From positions 44,586,252 to 44,650,251 of the forward strand of contig JAJLRJ010000002.1 of the NCBI GenBank assembly GCA_024195265.1: a stretch of DNA of 64,000 nt. Reading direction: 5' to 3'. This DNA comes from Dendrophyllia cribrosa. Lineage: Eukaryota; Cnidaria; Anthozoa; Scleractinia; Dendrophylliidae. The notes beneath the pieces were generated by a model. It was given only the letters and a program-made list of their open reading frames with translations, searched no databases and was not told where the DNA came from. The first letter of the stretch is position 1. Each line of letters starts with the position of its first letter. Made by a program: the position numbers and the translations under genes. Below, in pieces: positions 28,601-37,078 of the stretch.

Positions 28601-31600
28601 GGATTTTTTTCAGGCTTCTTTGCATTATTGCTTAAATTACAAAACTCAACTGGGAGGATCATTTCTTCACTTTACATTGTCTATTCCTAGTTTATATTAT
28701 ATTCATTCATATACCTCATTTGTCATGTTATAAATTTCATGGAAACCTATCATGAACTCGCAACTGACCTTGCTTTCAATGTGTGTGTCTATAAAGCTCA
28801 TGGCTTAGTTGGTTTGAGCATCGCATGGATTAAAATCCCGTTGAAGCTCTGAATTTTTGTTTCAGGCTTTAAACAATGTTATTGATAGTCAATATTGTGA
28901 TACAAAAATAATAATATTGTTGTATCCACTTGGTCAACAAAGATGAATTGAGTGGCTGGGTGCATGAATGACTCATGTTGAGTTTTTGGTTATTTTTCTG
29001 TTTTGCTCTGATTTTAATGCTTTAATGGGAAAACAATCTGGGCAAATGGTTCAATGCATTTAAATTAATTCTAACACCTAAATCACCAGCCCTACAATTG
29101 CAAGTAAACCAAAATGTTTTATACATGTAATGACATACTCCACTAACAATATAACAAACATATGTATAAATAAATACTGTAATGGACAGGTGTACTCATA
29201 TCCTGACTGAAGCCAGAAAAAATGAAATTTTCAACTCCAATGATTTGATTTTCAGACATTATCCAGTGCTAGCAAGACAGAAAAACAGAAATTTTTTCTT
29301 CATGGCCAGGTAGGAGATTGTTTAACCATTGGAAACATTTACTCAGGATTAACTTTATAGTTAACAAAAAATACATTATTAAGGTGCCTCGCATATACTT
29401 TGATGGATCAATACCGACAACGATTTTTTATCAGTTGATCCTACAATAATAGTATAAAACAAATGTGCAGTCATTGGCAAACAAGTTATGGTCTATACAC
29501 CAAATTGAAGAAACGTTGTCGGATGAAAAGTATAAATCATGAACGATGCGACCCAAAGGTTTACTGGGAAGTTGGAAAAATTAATCTTCGTCTGTCACAG
29601 AATACACATTTTATTAACACAGGATGCATAAATCCATGCTCTTAATTATTTCAAACAAAGAAAACATATTGATTATCAAGAAATGGAATATTACTAGCTT
29701 GCCAAAGCTGCCTACCCAGAATCCCATTCGGTCTCATCGTTCATGGTTTATGATTTCCACTCGTCAACGTTTCTTCAATTTGGTGTATGTGTAACAGATT
29801 ACCATTATTACACACTGTAATAGTAACAGTATAACCTGTGAAAGACACCATTAATTTTAGGTTTAAGTGCTTATACATAACTAGCTAAAGAAAACAAGCT
29901 CAGTGACCCCCAATTTAAAAAAAAATTCTTGGGGAGGGGTTCATAACCGCTTAAAGCTTGTGAAGTGAATGGCACTAGACTTTCACTCTGGCACTCCCAA
30001 GAGTATCAAACATAAAATTAAAGGAAAATCTCAAATTTTATTAATTTTTGTAAAATATTAACCCATTCGCTCCTACACCGGCCAAAACCGGCCGTACAAG
30101 ACTCCACTGCTTTAAAAAATTGCAACTTTCTCAATCGCGCGAACATTGCCCTAACTAGCAGTTGTGAGCATTGACTAGAAAGTCCCTCAAATTGAGATAC
30201 CCAATAAACACAAAAAAGTCAGCGATTTTTGCAGAATATCAGCGTTTGAATTTGGACAATAACAAAAATTACCGTTTTTAACGTCATAGAAAAACAACAA
30301 AAATCACGTTCTTGCCTTTAGTTTTTTTTATTCAAATCATCGTGGCAAACCCAAAAGTCAACATTTACAGCAAAATTCAGTCCTAGTCCTAACTTAGCAG
30401 TGAATTTTTTTTGCTCTTATTCGTTGCTCGGGCCGTGCTACAGCTTCTTATTCTAGGGCATACTCACCTTGCCTCGATTTTCAACATCAGCACTGCATGC
30501 TGGGAAATAAACAGATTTTCCGACAGCGTCCATTCCGTCCTCCATACTTTTCATAAATATACTAAGTCCACAGCCACTCTGACCCACCGCCGAAATTTCG
30601 CGCTTGTTGTGTTCTCCTGTGGTCGCAACTTCCAAAATATGCCGCGGTAGGTCGAGAAATTCATCCAGAGTCGAGTCCCAAAGCTACTTCGTTTCCAGGC
30701 GGCCATTTTTCCAGTTCAACGAGCAACGAGCCAAATTCGTAAACGAAGTACAACACCTAACTCGCTTCATTGAGAAGTGGACTCTGAACTACCTCCAAGC
30801 TTAATGATGCTCATCAGGCAGCTACTAAAGATGAAAAATGGCTGTGAACTTACCAAAAATCGTAGATAATTAATATTGGACCCTTTATTGCAAATCAACC
30901 AAGCAAAATGAGATCGTCACAATCACGTTTCCAGTAAACTCGAGCCTTCAGTGTTTTAGAACAGTAGCACTTTCAATGGTAACTTTAAATATGGAGTCAC
31001 GAAATCCTATGGGGCGTGTGAATGCAGAAAATTGCTCAAAAACGTAAAAATTCTCAGGAGTGAATGGGTTAAGAAACAAATGCTACCATGCAAAAGTACT
31101 GCTGAAGAGATTTCATTTGAATGGTCACACTATTAAATAGGAATTTGTCAACAAACTCAAAAGTTAGAACTACTGTATGCTATGGTCTCCATAATTGACT
31201 TTGGGAGTGAACAGGTTAAAGTGCACCTAAACCCTAATGTTTTTTTCTTTTAATCGACTCAATGTACGTTGAAAAGTCGAATAGTGAAATATTTCTTGTT
31301 TTTAAGGTCGCGTTAGTGAATGTAGAGATTTGAATTTACAAAATGCTAATTATAGATGACGTCAAATGCAGACTTTACCATTATTTCTACTTCAATTTAC
31401 AATACGCAGTTCACAGCTTAAGGATAATAAATTTAAGAAATACTAATAAAAACTGTTTATAGTCAATTGATTTGTAAAAAAAATATTACTTGGAGGTGGA
31501 AACAGGTAGTTGTATAATAAACGAGTCTGCATTTGACGTCATCTAATTAGCATTTAGTAAATTCAAATCTCTATAACTCACTAACGTGACGTTAAAAACA

Positions 31601-34600
31601 AGAAATATTTCACTATTCGACTTTTCAACGTACGTTGAGTTGATTAAAAGAAAAAAAATTGGGGTTTAGGTGCACTTTAAATGTTGTTTTCTAAGGCTGG
31701 AGGTTAACATATAATTATAATCACTTATAGTTTGGTTTTATAGTTTCCTCGGAAATTTTTTGACAGGTGTTATTTTGCTGCTGCAATGATTGTAATTACT
31801 ATTCTCTTCATTGTTAGGCTGTACAAAAATTTGAAAGACAACTTGAGGATGCTAACGTTGCCCTGCCAGCAAAAACAAAGAAAGTTACTATCAAAGAGAC
31901 ATTAAAGTGAGATCAATCATTCTTTAATGCATTTAAAAATATTTCTAAATTTGTTTTTACACTTTTTTTTCTCTGCATGATGTGTGATTATGGTGTTCAT
32001 GATGTGATTATGGTGTTCTTGATGTTTTGGCAGAACCACAGTGGGTGACAAGAAGGGACTGTATGTTACTGGAAGCATTCTCCAGTTTCCTGTCACCAAA
32101 GTGGGAAGCGTTAGTGAAGCCAAAGTTAAGATATGTAATGGATCAGGAGAAATTCAATATATGGTGAGCAGACATTACTCTTTCATATTTGTACAAGTTA
32201 GCTCCTCTATGCTTACGATAAATCCTCTATTACCGTAATCAAAGGCCCACCTTCACCCAAAATGTTGTGCACGCCGTGATCACTTTCTGTGCTGAATTTC
32301 GTGTTACATGAAATTCACGCTTGGATGCGTGCATGCATATGAACAATGGAGCATTTCAAAACAAAAACAAATGACTGCAACGTCTTTTGGGTGAAGATGG
32401 GCCTTTAAGATTATGTTTTAGTATGAATACCGGTAATTATATATTATTATCCCCAAGGCTTGCTAGTCTGTATGTGACTTTGTGCCCGGATTGGTACGGT
32501 AAAAATTTACCCGTGATTACTGATACAGTCTGTCATGTTTTTGTTTTGCTTTTGAAGGAAAGGAAGGGAGAGGGCTTAAAAGAAAGGGGGTTTTAATAGG
32601 GCTGCAACAATACATTTTCTCACGATACGATACATATCTCGATACAAGTGCCACGATACGATACACGATACGATACATTATTACATACATTTTTCCCCCA
32701 ACACGGGAAGACATTTTTCCACGAACGGCATGTTTTTCCCGTGGGCGTGCAAGACTGTGTCAGCTGACAACTAATTATGAAAAATATGTGTCGGAAGCAT
32801 GCGAAGCTATACGAAGCAAGGATGGAACTTTCTTGTCCCTTTCTTAAGAAATACATTATAGCTATAAAAAGGCTTGGACTTGGGTGAAGGAGTCATTTAA
32901 GACAGTTATTTTTGAATGTTGATGAAGAATCATAATATCATTAAATATCGCGATATGTTGTTCAAATATCGATATTCGTATCGTGACAAAAAATATCGCG
33001 GTTCACCAGTGTATCGTTGCAGCACTAGGTTTTAATAAATTTCTTGCTCCAAAAAGGAGAAATGAGTATCAGAGAGAGGGTGTTTGTAGAGGTTTTACAG
33101 TATCTCCAATTAAATGTTATTTTCAATGATCACTATATGTTGAATTTAATAAATTTATTATTTAAGTGACTGGAGTCACAATTTACAGCCGACTGAGTTG
33201 TGGTAAAAGTTGTAATAAAAATATGCCAGGAGTATCAGTCTGTGTGATTGTGTATAGGTCAGTGTAGTTCTGAGAAGAACTTTGAATTATCTGTTGTGGA
33301 CAATTGCTCAGATATTTTGACAGCCTGAACAAAAGTCACAAATGGCGAAGTATTGAATAACCTTTATTCGGCTGATCATGAATGTCAGAATAATATATAT
33401 ATATATTTTTTGTCAATACAGGCACACATTCAATCTCCTACAAAGCCTTTTGGGGTTCATAACAACAAATTTACAATCAGGTAATGTCGTTGTGTCATAA
33501 TCTCGCACCACTTTTTAGACGAATCAGAAGTAAAACCAAAACCAATCGTGTCTTGCTCGCACGCGTTTTCCCGCGCTTGGCGCCACCGACATCTAATTGC
33601 TTCGAGCTCTGATTGGTTCATTGGATTGTTTACGACTGCTGTGATTGGTCAGAGTAATTACTTTGGTTTTGGTTTTACCACACTCAATTGAAAACTGCTC
33701 TAATTATCAGTGTTACAAGTTATTAACCTTATTACTAGTAGTAATCATAGATTAAAGTGCGTCTCCTTATCCCGTGGCACCTCGTCTTGACCTAGTACCT
33801 TAGTTTCATGAATTAATTCAGCCACTGCTTAAAAGGGCTATGTCGCGAGATATGTCACGCAGGCACAAACGTGGGGCCGACATCAAACAAATTCACGCTA
33901 TCGCCGTGGGATCGGGCAAAATCCTACCGTGCTGTGTACTCCGAAAGGTCTCAGATTTTTCCGACATATAAATAGTATATTTGTCTTGATTTCATTTCGG
34001 TTATTTCTCCGATTCTGAAATCATACTGCTCAGTGCATGTACTAATACCGGAACCGGAAATGAGAAATTTCTGAGAAAGCCTAAAACAGTGCTCCCGTGA
34101 TAAACTTCTTAAGTCACGCAACATTCAACGTGAATTTCGCAGGATTTTTCGGATAAAATTACAACTACCAGTTGCAAGTAAGACACAAGACTGTTGAATA
34201 TATAAATTCCTTTATTAGCTAGACAAATTTTAGCCCAAAACTGCGAAATCTTTAGTCGCAAATGCGCCCGATACAGGCGCAATTTCGAGCACTGTAAAGT
34301 TAATCTTCGTTCGCCTGGCGCGGCCGGTCAGTGTATTATTGCTACAAGACATATACAGCGAATTGCACCGTACCGTAGAACATCGCGAAGAACGACGTCG
34401 GTATTTAGGTGAAAGCTTCCCAAATCAGGCAGAGAACCACAGCAAAATCAAGATAGAACATTCAAAACATACCAGAACGGTAGCGAGGAAAATCCGATAA
34501 CTTCTTGCTTGATTCCAAAGAGACCCAACAACTTACTTGGTCCGGAGAAGAACCTTCGTCCAATTTTTCCACTGTGTACTTTTAGTAGGCATTGAAATAT

Positions 34601-35469
34601 TAAGCCGTACGATTCCAAAATCGGTAAAATATGCGAAACTAAATCAAGACAAATAGATTATTGACATTATTCACATCCGCAAGCTCCTCAGGATGATGCC
34701 TGATTTCCACGCGCTGGGAATGCTGGATACTATTGTGACGTTTCAAGATGGCGCAGATTTTGTACCGACACTTTTCTAGATTCGTTCCGCCTAGCCGACA
34801 AGATTAGGAAGCGTCTCCTTCGTCGACGCAATTACCAAAATAATGAAGGCTACTGCCACCCAAGTTCAGAATAAGTGCAAAGCATATCACAGGCATAAAA
34901 ACTAACTTTCATTCTAACAAGTGACTGTTCCAGACTGAAAAATGAGAACGTTACCATGCTAATTGGCTCCTAGATTCAATTTGACCCTTGCACGGTGAAA
35001 GCAGTTTCAGTTAATAATTCTGCTAGATTTGCTGGGCTGTAAATATGAACTTACTCTACAAAATTCTAAAGCAAATTCTTTGCCATCGCAATATGTATAA
35101 AAATAAATAATGATAAACTGTAATTCATTGCAAATATTTTTGGCAACACTGGAGGGTTAAAGATCAGCAGTGGCAGATAACTTTGCAATGCACAAGCATA
35201 TGATTGGGGAGGCAGTATACCTAGTTGCATCATGCTGCAAGACCTTGAGAGAAATGTGTATTGCTATAAAATGATGGGGCACGAAGTTTCTTAAAGACCC
35301 CTTATTTTTCTTTATTTTCGTCTTTCTGTGCAGGCCTGGCCGGTTTGTTAGATTACCTGTGACGTTCTCACCCACTGAACCTGACAAGTTATTTGAGGCG
35401 TCATTGGTGATAACTGCTGATCCTGATTCCATTCTTTCAGTAAAGCTTCAAGGCTCGAGTGCAGAGTGA
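1641..35469 (+). CDS. CEP192: CEP192/SPD-2-like centrosomal protein, C-terminal 26 coding exons (5' part outside window)
   Basis: Exons read: 1641-1796, 2739-2794, 3773-3853, 5852-5908, 6638-6722, 8266-8331, 10931-11029, 11517-11606, 11882-11969, 13174-13256, 13956-14077, 14464-14573, 17204-17395, 18805-18870, 20416-20482, 20981-21046, 21727-21832, 22891-23080, 24205-24284, 27274-27366, 28172-28231, 29256-29309, 31818-31906, 32034-32163, 33422-33480, 35334-35469 (stop). Each has AG/GT borders, phases chain throughout, and the total is 2481 nt, or 826 residues plus stop. The protein is a series of Ig-like ASH/PapD-type beta-sandwich repeats, for example VLTLKSSVGKS...VVYQPTEAN, KELPVHVSFSPSSMGLISSS and ILQFPVTKVG...RFVRLPVTFSPTEPDK at the end. 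This matches the C-terminal third of CEP192, the scaffold that recruits pericentriolar material and mitotic kinases to centrioles. The donor after 5908 (GTCACA) is weak, and that boundary is the least certain. Another ASH-repeat protein is the main alternative. Confidence 0.7.
1925..2170 (+). mobile_element. tRNA-derived SINE with a conserved core
   Basis: A pol III B-box-like sequence (GTTCGAGCC, about 1954-1962) is followed by a body containing TGTATAAATGGGTACCGGCG and a GCATCCCATCCAGGGG segment, then CATGCTACAGGAGCCTGGG. This arrangement of tRNA-like head and conserved central domain is typical of cnidarian SINEs. It resembles families carrying the Nin-DC-type core, though I cannot confirm the family by eye. 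Confidence 0.6.
3131..3420. mobile_element. Foldback copy of a dispersed repeat family (CACTCTTGGGAG ends)
   Basis: The two arms (about 3131-3230 and 3300-3412) are inverted copies of one sequence that includes AAGAGTGCCAAAA and GAGGTTTCATTTGAATGG. Single-arm copies of the same family recur at about 14135-14312, 20655-20833, 29988-31211 (interrupted) and 36612-36825. It has no coding capacity. This copy lies in an intron of the CEP192-like gene. Confidence 0.7.
3435..3622. mobile_element. Short TIR element with CAGGG termini
   Basis: The left end CAGGGGCGTAGCC and the right end GGTAGCTATGTCCCTG are imperfect inverted repeats, and GTAGC flanks both sides (3430-3434, 3623-3627). Termini starting CAGGG are common in hAT elements, but the matched flank is only 5 bp, so the superfamily is uncertain. 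Confidence 0.45.
6180..6349. mobile_element. 170-bp TIR element, hAT-like termini
   Basis: The ends are inverted repeats of about 18 bp (CAGGGTTCTCACTAAGTT and its reverse complement with one change). A direct repeat TGCATT flanks both sides exactly (6174-6179, 6350-6355). It is non-coding and sits in an intron of the CEP192-like gene. Confidence 0.65.
6854..7876. repeat. Minisatellite, about 33 tandem copies of a 31-bp unit
   Basis: The unit reads GACCTGACCTCTAAAATCC followed by ATACCC and a variable linker (CTTTCA, GTTTACA, GTTTTCA, ACTTTCA). Linker variants occur in runs of like copies, as expected from local duplication. The array starts in a degenerate copy near 6854, ends near 7876, and lies in the intron between the exons at 6722 and 8266. 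Confidence 0.95.
7988..8010 (+). ncRNA. Degenerate hammerhead-ribozyme-like motif (Penelope-like element relic)
   Basis: CTGATGA at 7988-7994, a short stem-loop (GGAC, loop AAT, GCCC with one mismatch) and GAAA at 8007-8010 reproduce the order of the conserved hammerhead core. Hammerhead motifs are known at the ends of Penelope-like elements. No Penelope coding sequence lies next to it, so it would be an isolated end fragment. Activity is not implied. Confidence 0.35.
8571..8885 (-). repeat. LTR of the copia element (3' LTR)
   Basis: Read on the minus strand, the segment begins TGTTGAGG and ends TTAACA, giving the TG...CA boundaries of an LTR. It directly follows a purine-rich stretch (GAGAAGGAG) just downstream of the end of the copia coding remnant. 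It is about 315 bp long, and no matching second LTR is present at the other end of the element. Confidence 0.6.
8893..10456 (-). pseudogene. Copia polyprotein remnant (integrase and tail of RNase H)
   Basis: The upstream segment (10456-9569) contains the zinc-binding pre-integrase pattern (WHRRYGHLG, then CESCVEGKHHR) and an integrase core with the first acidic residue in LVHSDVCG, the second in LRTDNGGEY and the glutamate in TPEQNGVAERMNRTL. A frame break near 9569 precedes a second segment (9524-9050) with the conserved FGCAAYAHV and AKWMSAMEKEM regions. The final part (to 8893) reads TEEMVADMLTKGL, the C-terminus of copia RNase H. The breaks and the missing reverse transcriptase mean it is dead. 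Confidence 0.85.
12000..12107. mobile_element. Small inverted-repeat element
   Basis: GCCTGTTTACACAGGTGATT at the left and its near reverse complement at the right form 20-bp inverted repeats about 70 bp apart. The sequence beyond the right arm keeps a related GCGATTT-rich composition to about 12320, so the element may be larger than this core. It is non-coding and intronic. Confidence 0.5.
12727..13069. mobile_element. Truncated foldback element (family of 31220-31676)
   Basis: It begins with AGTGCACCTAAACCC after TTAA. One arm is complete; the other, inverted, arm stops near 13069, about 110 bp short of its full length in the copy at 31220-31676. The central segment is in the opposite orientation relative to that copy. 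Intronic and non-coding. Confidence 0.75.
14135..14312. repeat. Dispersed repeat copy (CACTCTTGGGAG family)
   Basis: It contains GAGTCAATTATGGAGACATG, AACCTCTTTCACGGTACTTTTGC and a final GGGGGCACTCTTGGGAG, matching the right arm of the copy at 3131-3420. It is intronic. Confidence 0.6.
16014..16925. repeat. Tandem array of an AT-rich unit (TAAATAACCATATTAACAGG)
   Basis: About 22-bp units reading AACAGGGTTAAATAACCATATT repeat on both sides of an inserted element (16186-16739). Both halves of the array share the unit, so the element inserted into an existing array. Confidence 0.85.
16186..16739. mobile_element. Long-armed foldback MITE with TTAA duplication
   Basis: A 554-bp near-palindrome with arms of about 250 bp and a short loop near 16440-16490. 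The ends read AGTGCCCCTGTGATC and its reverse complement, and TTAA flanks both sides (16182-16185, 16740-16743). TTAA targets are characteristic of piggyBac-type transposases, so it is probably moved in trans. Reading frames inside are mirror artefacts of the palindrome. Confidence 0.85.
19760..19874. mobile_element. 115-bp MITE with TTAA duplication
   Basis: The ends AGGCCCAGTATATTGTCC and the reverse complement of TGGACAATACTGGGTC pair, the arms extend through CACGCCTCTG and its counterpart, and TTAA flanks both sides (19756-19759, 19875-19878). Intronic. Confidence 0.7.
20655..20833. repeat. Dispersed repeat copy (CACTCTTGGGAG family)
   Basis: It includes ACCATGCAAAAGTACTGCC, GAGGTTTCATTTGAATGG and a final GGGAGTGAAAGGGTTA. 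It is in reverse orientation relative to the copy at 14135-14312 and is intronic. Shorter pieces of the same family lie at about 21190-21240 and 21480-21560. Confidence 0.6.
22196..22850. repeat. Tandem repeats of a roughly 120-bp unit
   Basis: Units share TTATATTCATGAAATAATAG, then TGGCAATAGG, TGGACCTCCCC and TACTACTCATCATC. Three are adjacent from about 22525 to 22850, and a more diverged unit starts near 22196. One unit contains a C-run near 22701. The array is directly upstream of the exon at 22891. Confidence 0.75.
23198..23335 (+). mobile_element. tRNA-derived SINE (degraded)
   Basis: TCTTGTAGCTTAGTTATCAG and AGAGCATCCGACTGCTGTA match a tRNA D-arm (A box) and anticodon region. The following GGTCATGGTTTTGATTTTT is a mutated T-arm (B box). 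It is intronic. Confidence 0.6.
23341..23865 (-). mobile_element. Penelope-like element terminal relic with inverted arms
   Basis: About 23412-23463 and 23812-23865 are inverted repeats (GTAAAGAAAATTTTACT and TAGGCTAGAGCTAAAATTTAC with their reverse complements). Next to the left arm, on the minus strand at 23410-23370, is a hammerhead-like string in which CUGAUGA is changed to TTGATAA, followed by a TGGCGTC stem, GAAA and TGTCGAG. The inside carries a short (CTAT)n run near 23645 and a segment also found at 43205-43300. No coding sequence remains. Confidence 0.45.
24718..26936. mobile_element. 2.2-kb non-autonomous TIR element with TTAA duplication
   Basis: GGGCCCATT starts both ends in inverted orientation, and similarity continues to CCGTTGCTAGG in each arm. 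TTAA flanks exactly (24714-24717, 26937-26940). The inside is AT-rich with a smaller inverted repeat (CGTAAGCATGC near 24970 and GCATGCTTACG near 25085). No transposase-like reading frame was recognised. It fills most of the intron between the exons at 24284 and 27274. Confidence 0.75.
28570..28660 (+). mobile_element. SINE 3'-tail fragment
   Basis: GCCCTGGATTTTTTTCAGGC, then TTCTTTGCATTATTGCTTAAA, matches the 3' hairpin tail of the tRNA-derived SINE whose head is at 28785-28885. Only the tail remains. Confidence 0.45.
28785..28885 (+). mobile_element. tRNA-derived SINE with internal deletion
   Basis: CTCATGGCTTAGTTGGTTTG and AGCATCGCATGG form the tRNA-like head. AATCCCGTTGAAGCTCTGAA and TTTTTGTTTCAGGC form the tail hairpin. 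The usual anticodon to T-arm region appears shortened. It is intronic. Confidence 0.55.
29492..29790. repeat. Inverted repeat (foldback element)
   Basis: TACACCAAATTGAAGAAACG at about 29498 and its reverse complement near 29770 anchor diverged arms of about 80 bp that also share ATCATGAACGATG. The spacer of about 140 bp has no recognised feature. It is intronic. Confidence 0.6.
29988..31211. repeat. Dispersed repeat copy (CACTCTTGGGAG family) split by an insertion
   Basis: The left part 29988-30061 (CTGGCACTCCCAAGAGTATC and following) and the right part 31073-31211 (CATGCAAAAGTACTGCTGAA and following) form one family copy interrupted by the element at 30062-31068. Confidence 0.7.
30062..31068. 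mobile_element. 1.0-kb piggyBac-like non-autonomous element
   Basis: 13-bp terminal inverted repeats CCCATTC(G/A)CTCCT with flanking TTAA on both sides (30058-30061, 31069-31072) and termini starting CCC match the piggyBac signature. Reading frames inside are short, and none looks like a transposase. It is inserted within an older dispersed repeat in an intron of the CEP192-like gene. Confidence 0.75.
31220..31676. mobile_element. Full-length foldback MITE with TTAA duplication
   Basis: A 457-bp element whose ends are AGTGCACCTAAACCC and its reverse complement, with long arms that include GACGTCAAATGCAGACT on both sides. TTAA flanks both sides (31216-31219, 31677-31680). It is the complete relative of the truncated copy at 12727-13069. 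Confidence 0.85.
32597..33027. mobile_element. hAT-type MITE with 8-bp target duplication
   Basis: Terminal inverted repeats TAGGGCTGCAACAATACA and TAGTGCTGCAACGATACA are flanked by an exact 8-bp duplication GGTTTTAA (32589-32596, 33028-33035). ACGATACGATAC-type repeats lie inside each end. An 8-bp duplication and a TAGGGCTGCAAC terminus are hallmarks of hAT elements. Confidence 0.9.
33490..33690. repeat. Likely dispersed repeat with inverted ends
   Basis: TAAAACCAAAACCAATCG near 33530 and TTTGGTTTTGGTTTTACC near 33665 are inverted, enclosing a GC-richer segment with GATTGGTTCATTGGATTG. The rest of this intron, 33691-35333, holds no feature I recognise. Confidence 0.4.
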
Positions 35470-35504
35470 ACCTCTCTTTATGGATTCGTAAATAGAAATT
35501 TAAC

Positions 35505-36195
35505 CCTTTCACTCCCAAAAGCGGTCAGGATAACAATTCAAGAAGAATCCAGTACTGTTCAATAGCTTTGATTTGAATGGTCATGGCATAAGATGTCATC
35601 CATGGACTTAAAAGTAAGAACCACCTAATGAACAGCATAATAAACAACACCACAGGAAAGTACTGTTCAGTAGCTTTGATTTGAATGGTCATGGCATAGG
35701 ATGTCATCCACATTAACTTAAAAGTGAGAACCATATTGGACGGCATAATAAACAGAACCACAGGAAAGTACTGCTCAAGAGCTTTGATTTGAGTGGTCAC
35801 AACATAGGATTTTATGTGCAGACTCAAAAGTTAGAACCACCTGAACAGCATAGTAAACAGCACCACCGGAAAGTACTGTTCAGTAGCATTGATTTGAATG
35901 GTCACACTTTAAGATTTCCCCCCAGTATCAAAAGTTAGAACCACCTTGTAGAGCATAATAAACAGTACCACAGGAAAGTCAGTACTGCTCAGTAGCTTTC
36001 ATTTGAGTGGTCACACTTTAGGATTTTATCCACAGGCTCAAACGTTAGAACCACCTTATAAACAGCAACACAGGAAAGTACTGCTGTATTAGCTTATAAT
36101 TTCATTTGAATGATCATGCCATAAGATTTCATCCACAGACTAAAAATTAAAGCAACATTGCGCGACTTGGGGTTTAGCTGTAGGAGTGAATGGGT
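35505..36195. repeat. Tandem array of a roughly 110-bp unit derived from the dispersed repeat family
   Basis: About six units share CAGGAAAGTACTGCTCAGTAG, a TTTGAATGGTCAC segment, AAGTTAGAACCACC and AGCATAATAAACAG. The array begins just after the stop of the CEP192-like gene (35469). The repeated AATAAA in each unit could supply polyadenylation signals for that gene, which is speculative. Confidence 0.8.
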
Positions 36196-36611
36196 TAACA
36201 TGAAAATTATTTATATTAGTAACTTAAATGTAAGTGTACAATGCAGCTAAAGAAAAATATTACAAATTATAGATAGTGTGAGGCAAACTTACTGTTAATT
36301 TTTTCCTGGAACAACACATTATTTTTTGTCTCAGCAAAAAAAGAAAAACAAAACAAAATATAAGAGCTAATGGTAGTATTATAAAATAATTTGTTAGCAA
36401 CAGCAACATAATTTATGAGGAAGGTTGTCAGGTTTAAAAAGCTTTATCAATCAGTTGTCAAAAAATTATACATCCAGGATAAACCCTCACTTCCAAGTTC
36501 ACTAAACGGTTGTTGATATACAAATTAATAAATAAGATCATTTTCCCAACATTTTGGCCTTACATTTGGTGTCTAAAATTGTTTTAGACACAGTAGAAAT
36601 CATTACCAAAG

Positions 36612-36825
36612 TTAAACCTTTTTAAAACTCCTAAGCGTGCCAATTAAATATTCAAGAAAAATCCCAAATTCATTTTGTAAAATATTGAAAAACAAATGGT
36701 ACCATGCAAAAGTACTGATGAAGTTTCATTTGAATGATTGCACCATAGGGTTTTGTCTATAGACTCAAATGTTCGAACTGCACTACATGTCACCATAATT
36801 GACTCTGATAGTGAAAGGGTCGAGG
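36612..36825. repeat. Dispersed repeat copy (CACTCTTGGGAG family)
   Basis: CATTTTGTAAAATATTGAAA, ACCATGCAAAAGTACTGATG and a final TGATAGTGAAAGGGTC match the copy at 20655-20833. It is intergenic, downstream of the CEP192-like gene. Confidence 0.6.
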
Positions 36826-36908
36826 CTTTCAAACATGAACGTTGGCCCTGTATTATTCCTAAGGCAATGTGCAATTATATGTAAGACACTTTTGTCTACA
36901 AACTACTA

Positions 36909-37078
36909 CAGTCAAACCTCTGTTAAGCGGTCACCCTCTATTAAGCGGTCACTTAACAAATCCCCGGAATGAAATCGCTCCCCATATTTACTGTAAACTT
37001 GACCTCTTTTAAGCGGTCACATGTACTAAGCGGTCAGTTGGCTATTTCCCGAGGGTCCGTTTAATAGAGGTTTGACTG
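36909..37078. mobile_element. pogo/Tigger-like MITE with TA duplication
   Basis: Terminal inverted repeats CAGTCAAACCTCTGTTAAGCGG and CAGTCAAACCTCTATTAAACGG with TA flanks (36907-36908, 37079-37080) match the Tigger/pogo pattern. Related fragments with AAGCGGTCACC lie near 45340-45470 and 561-734. Confidence 0.8.
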
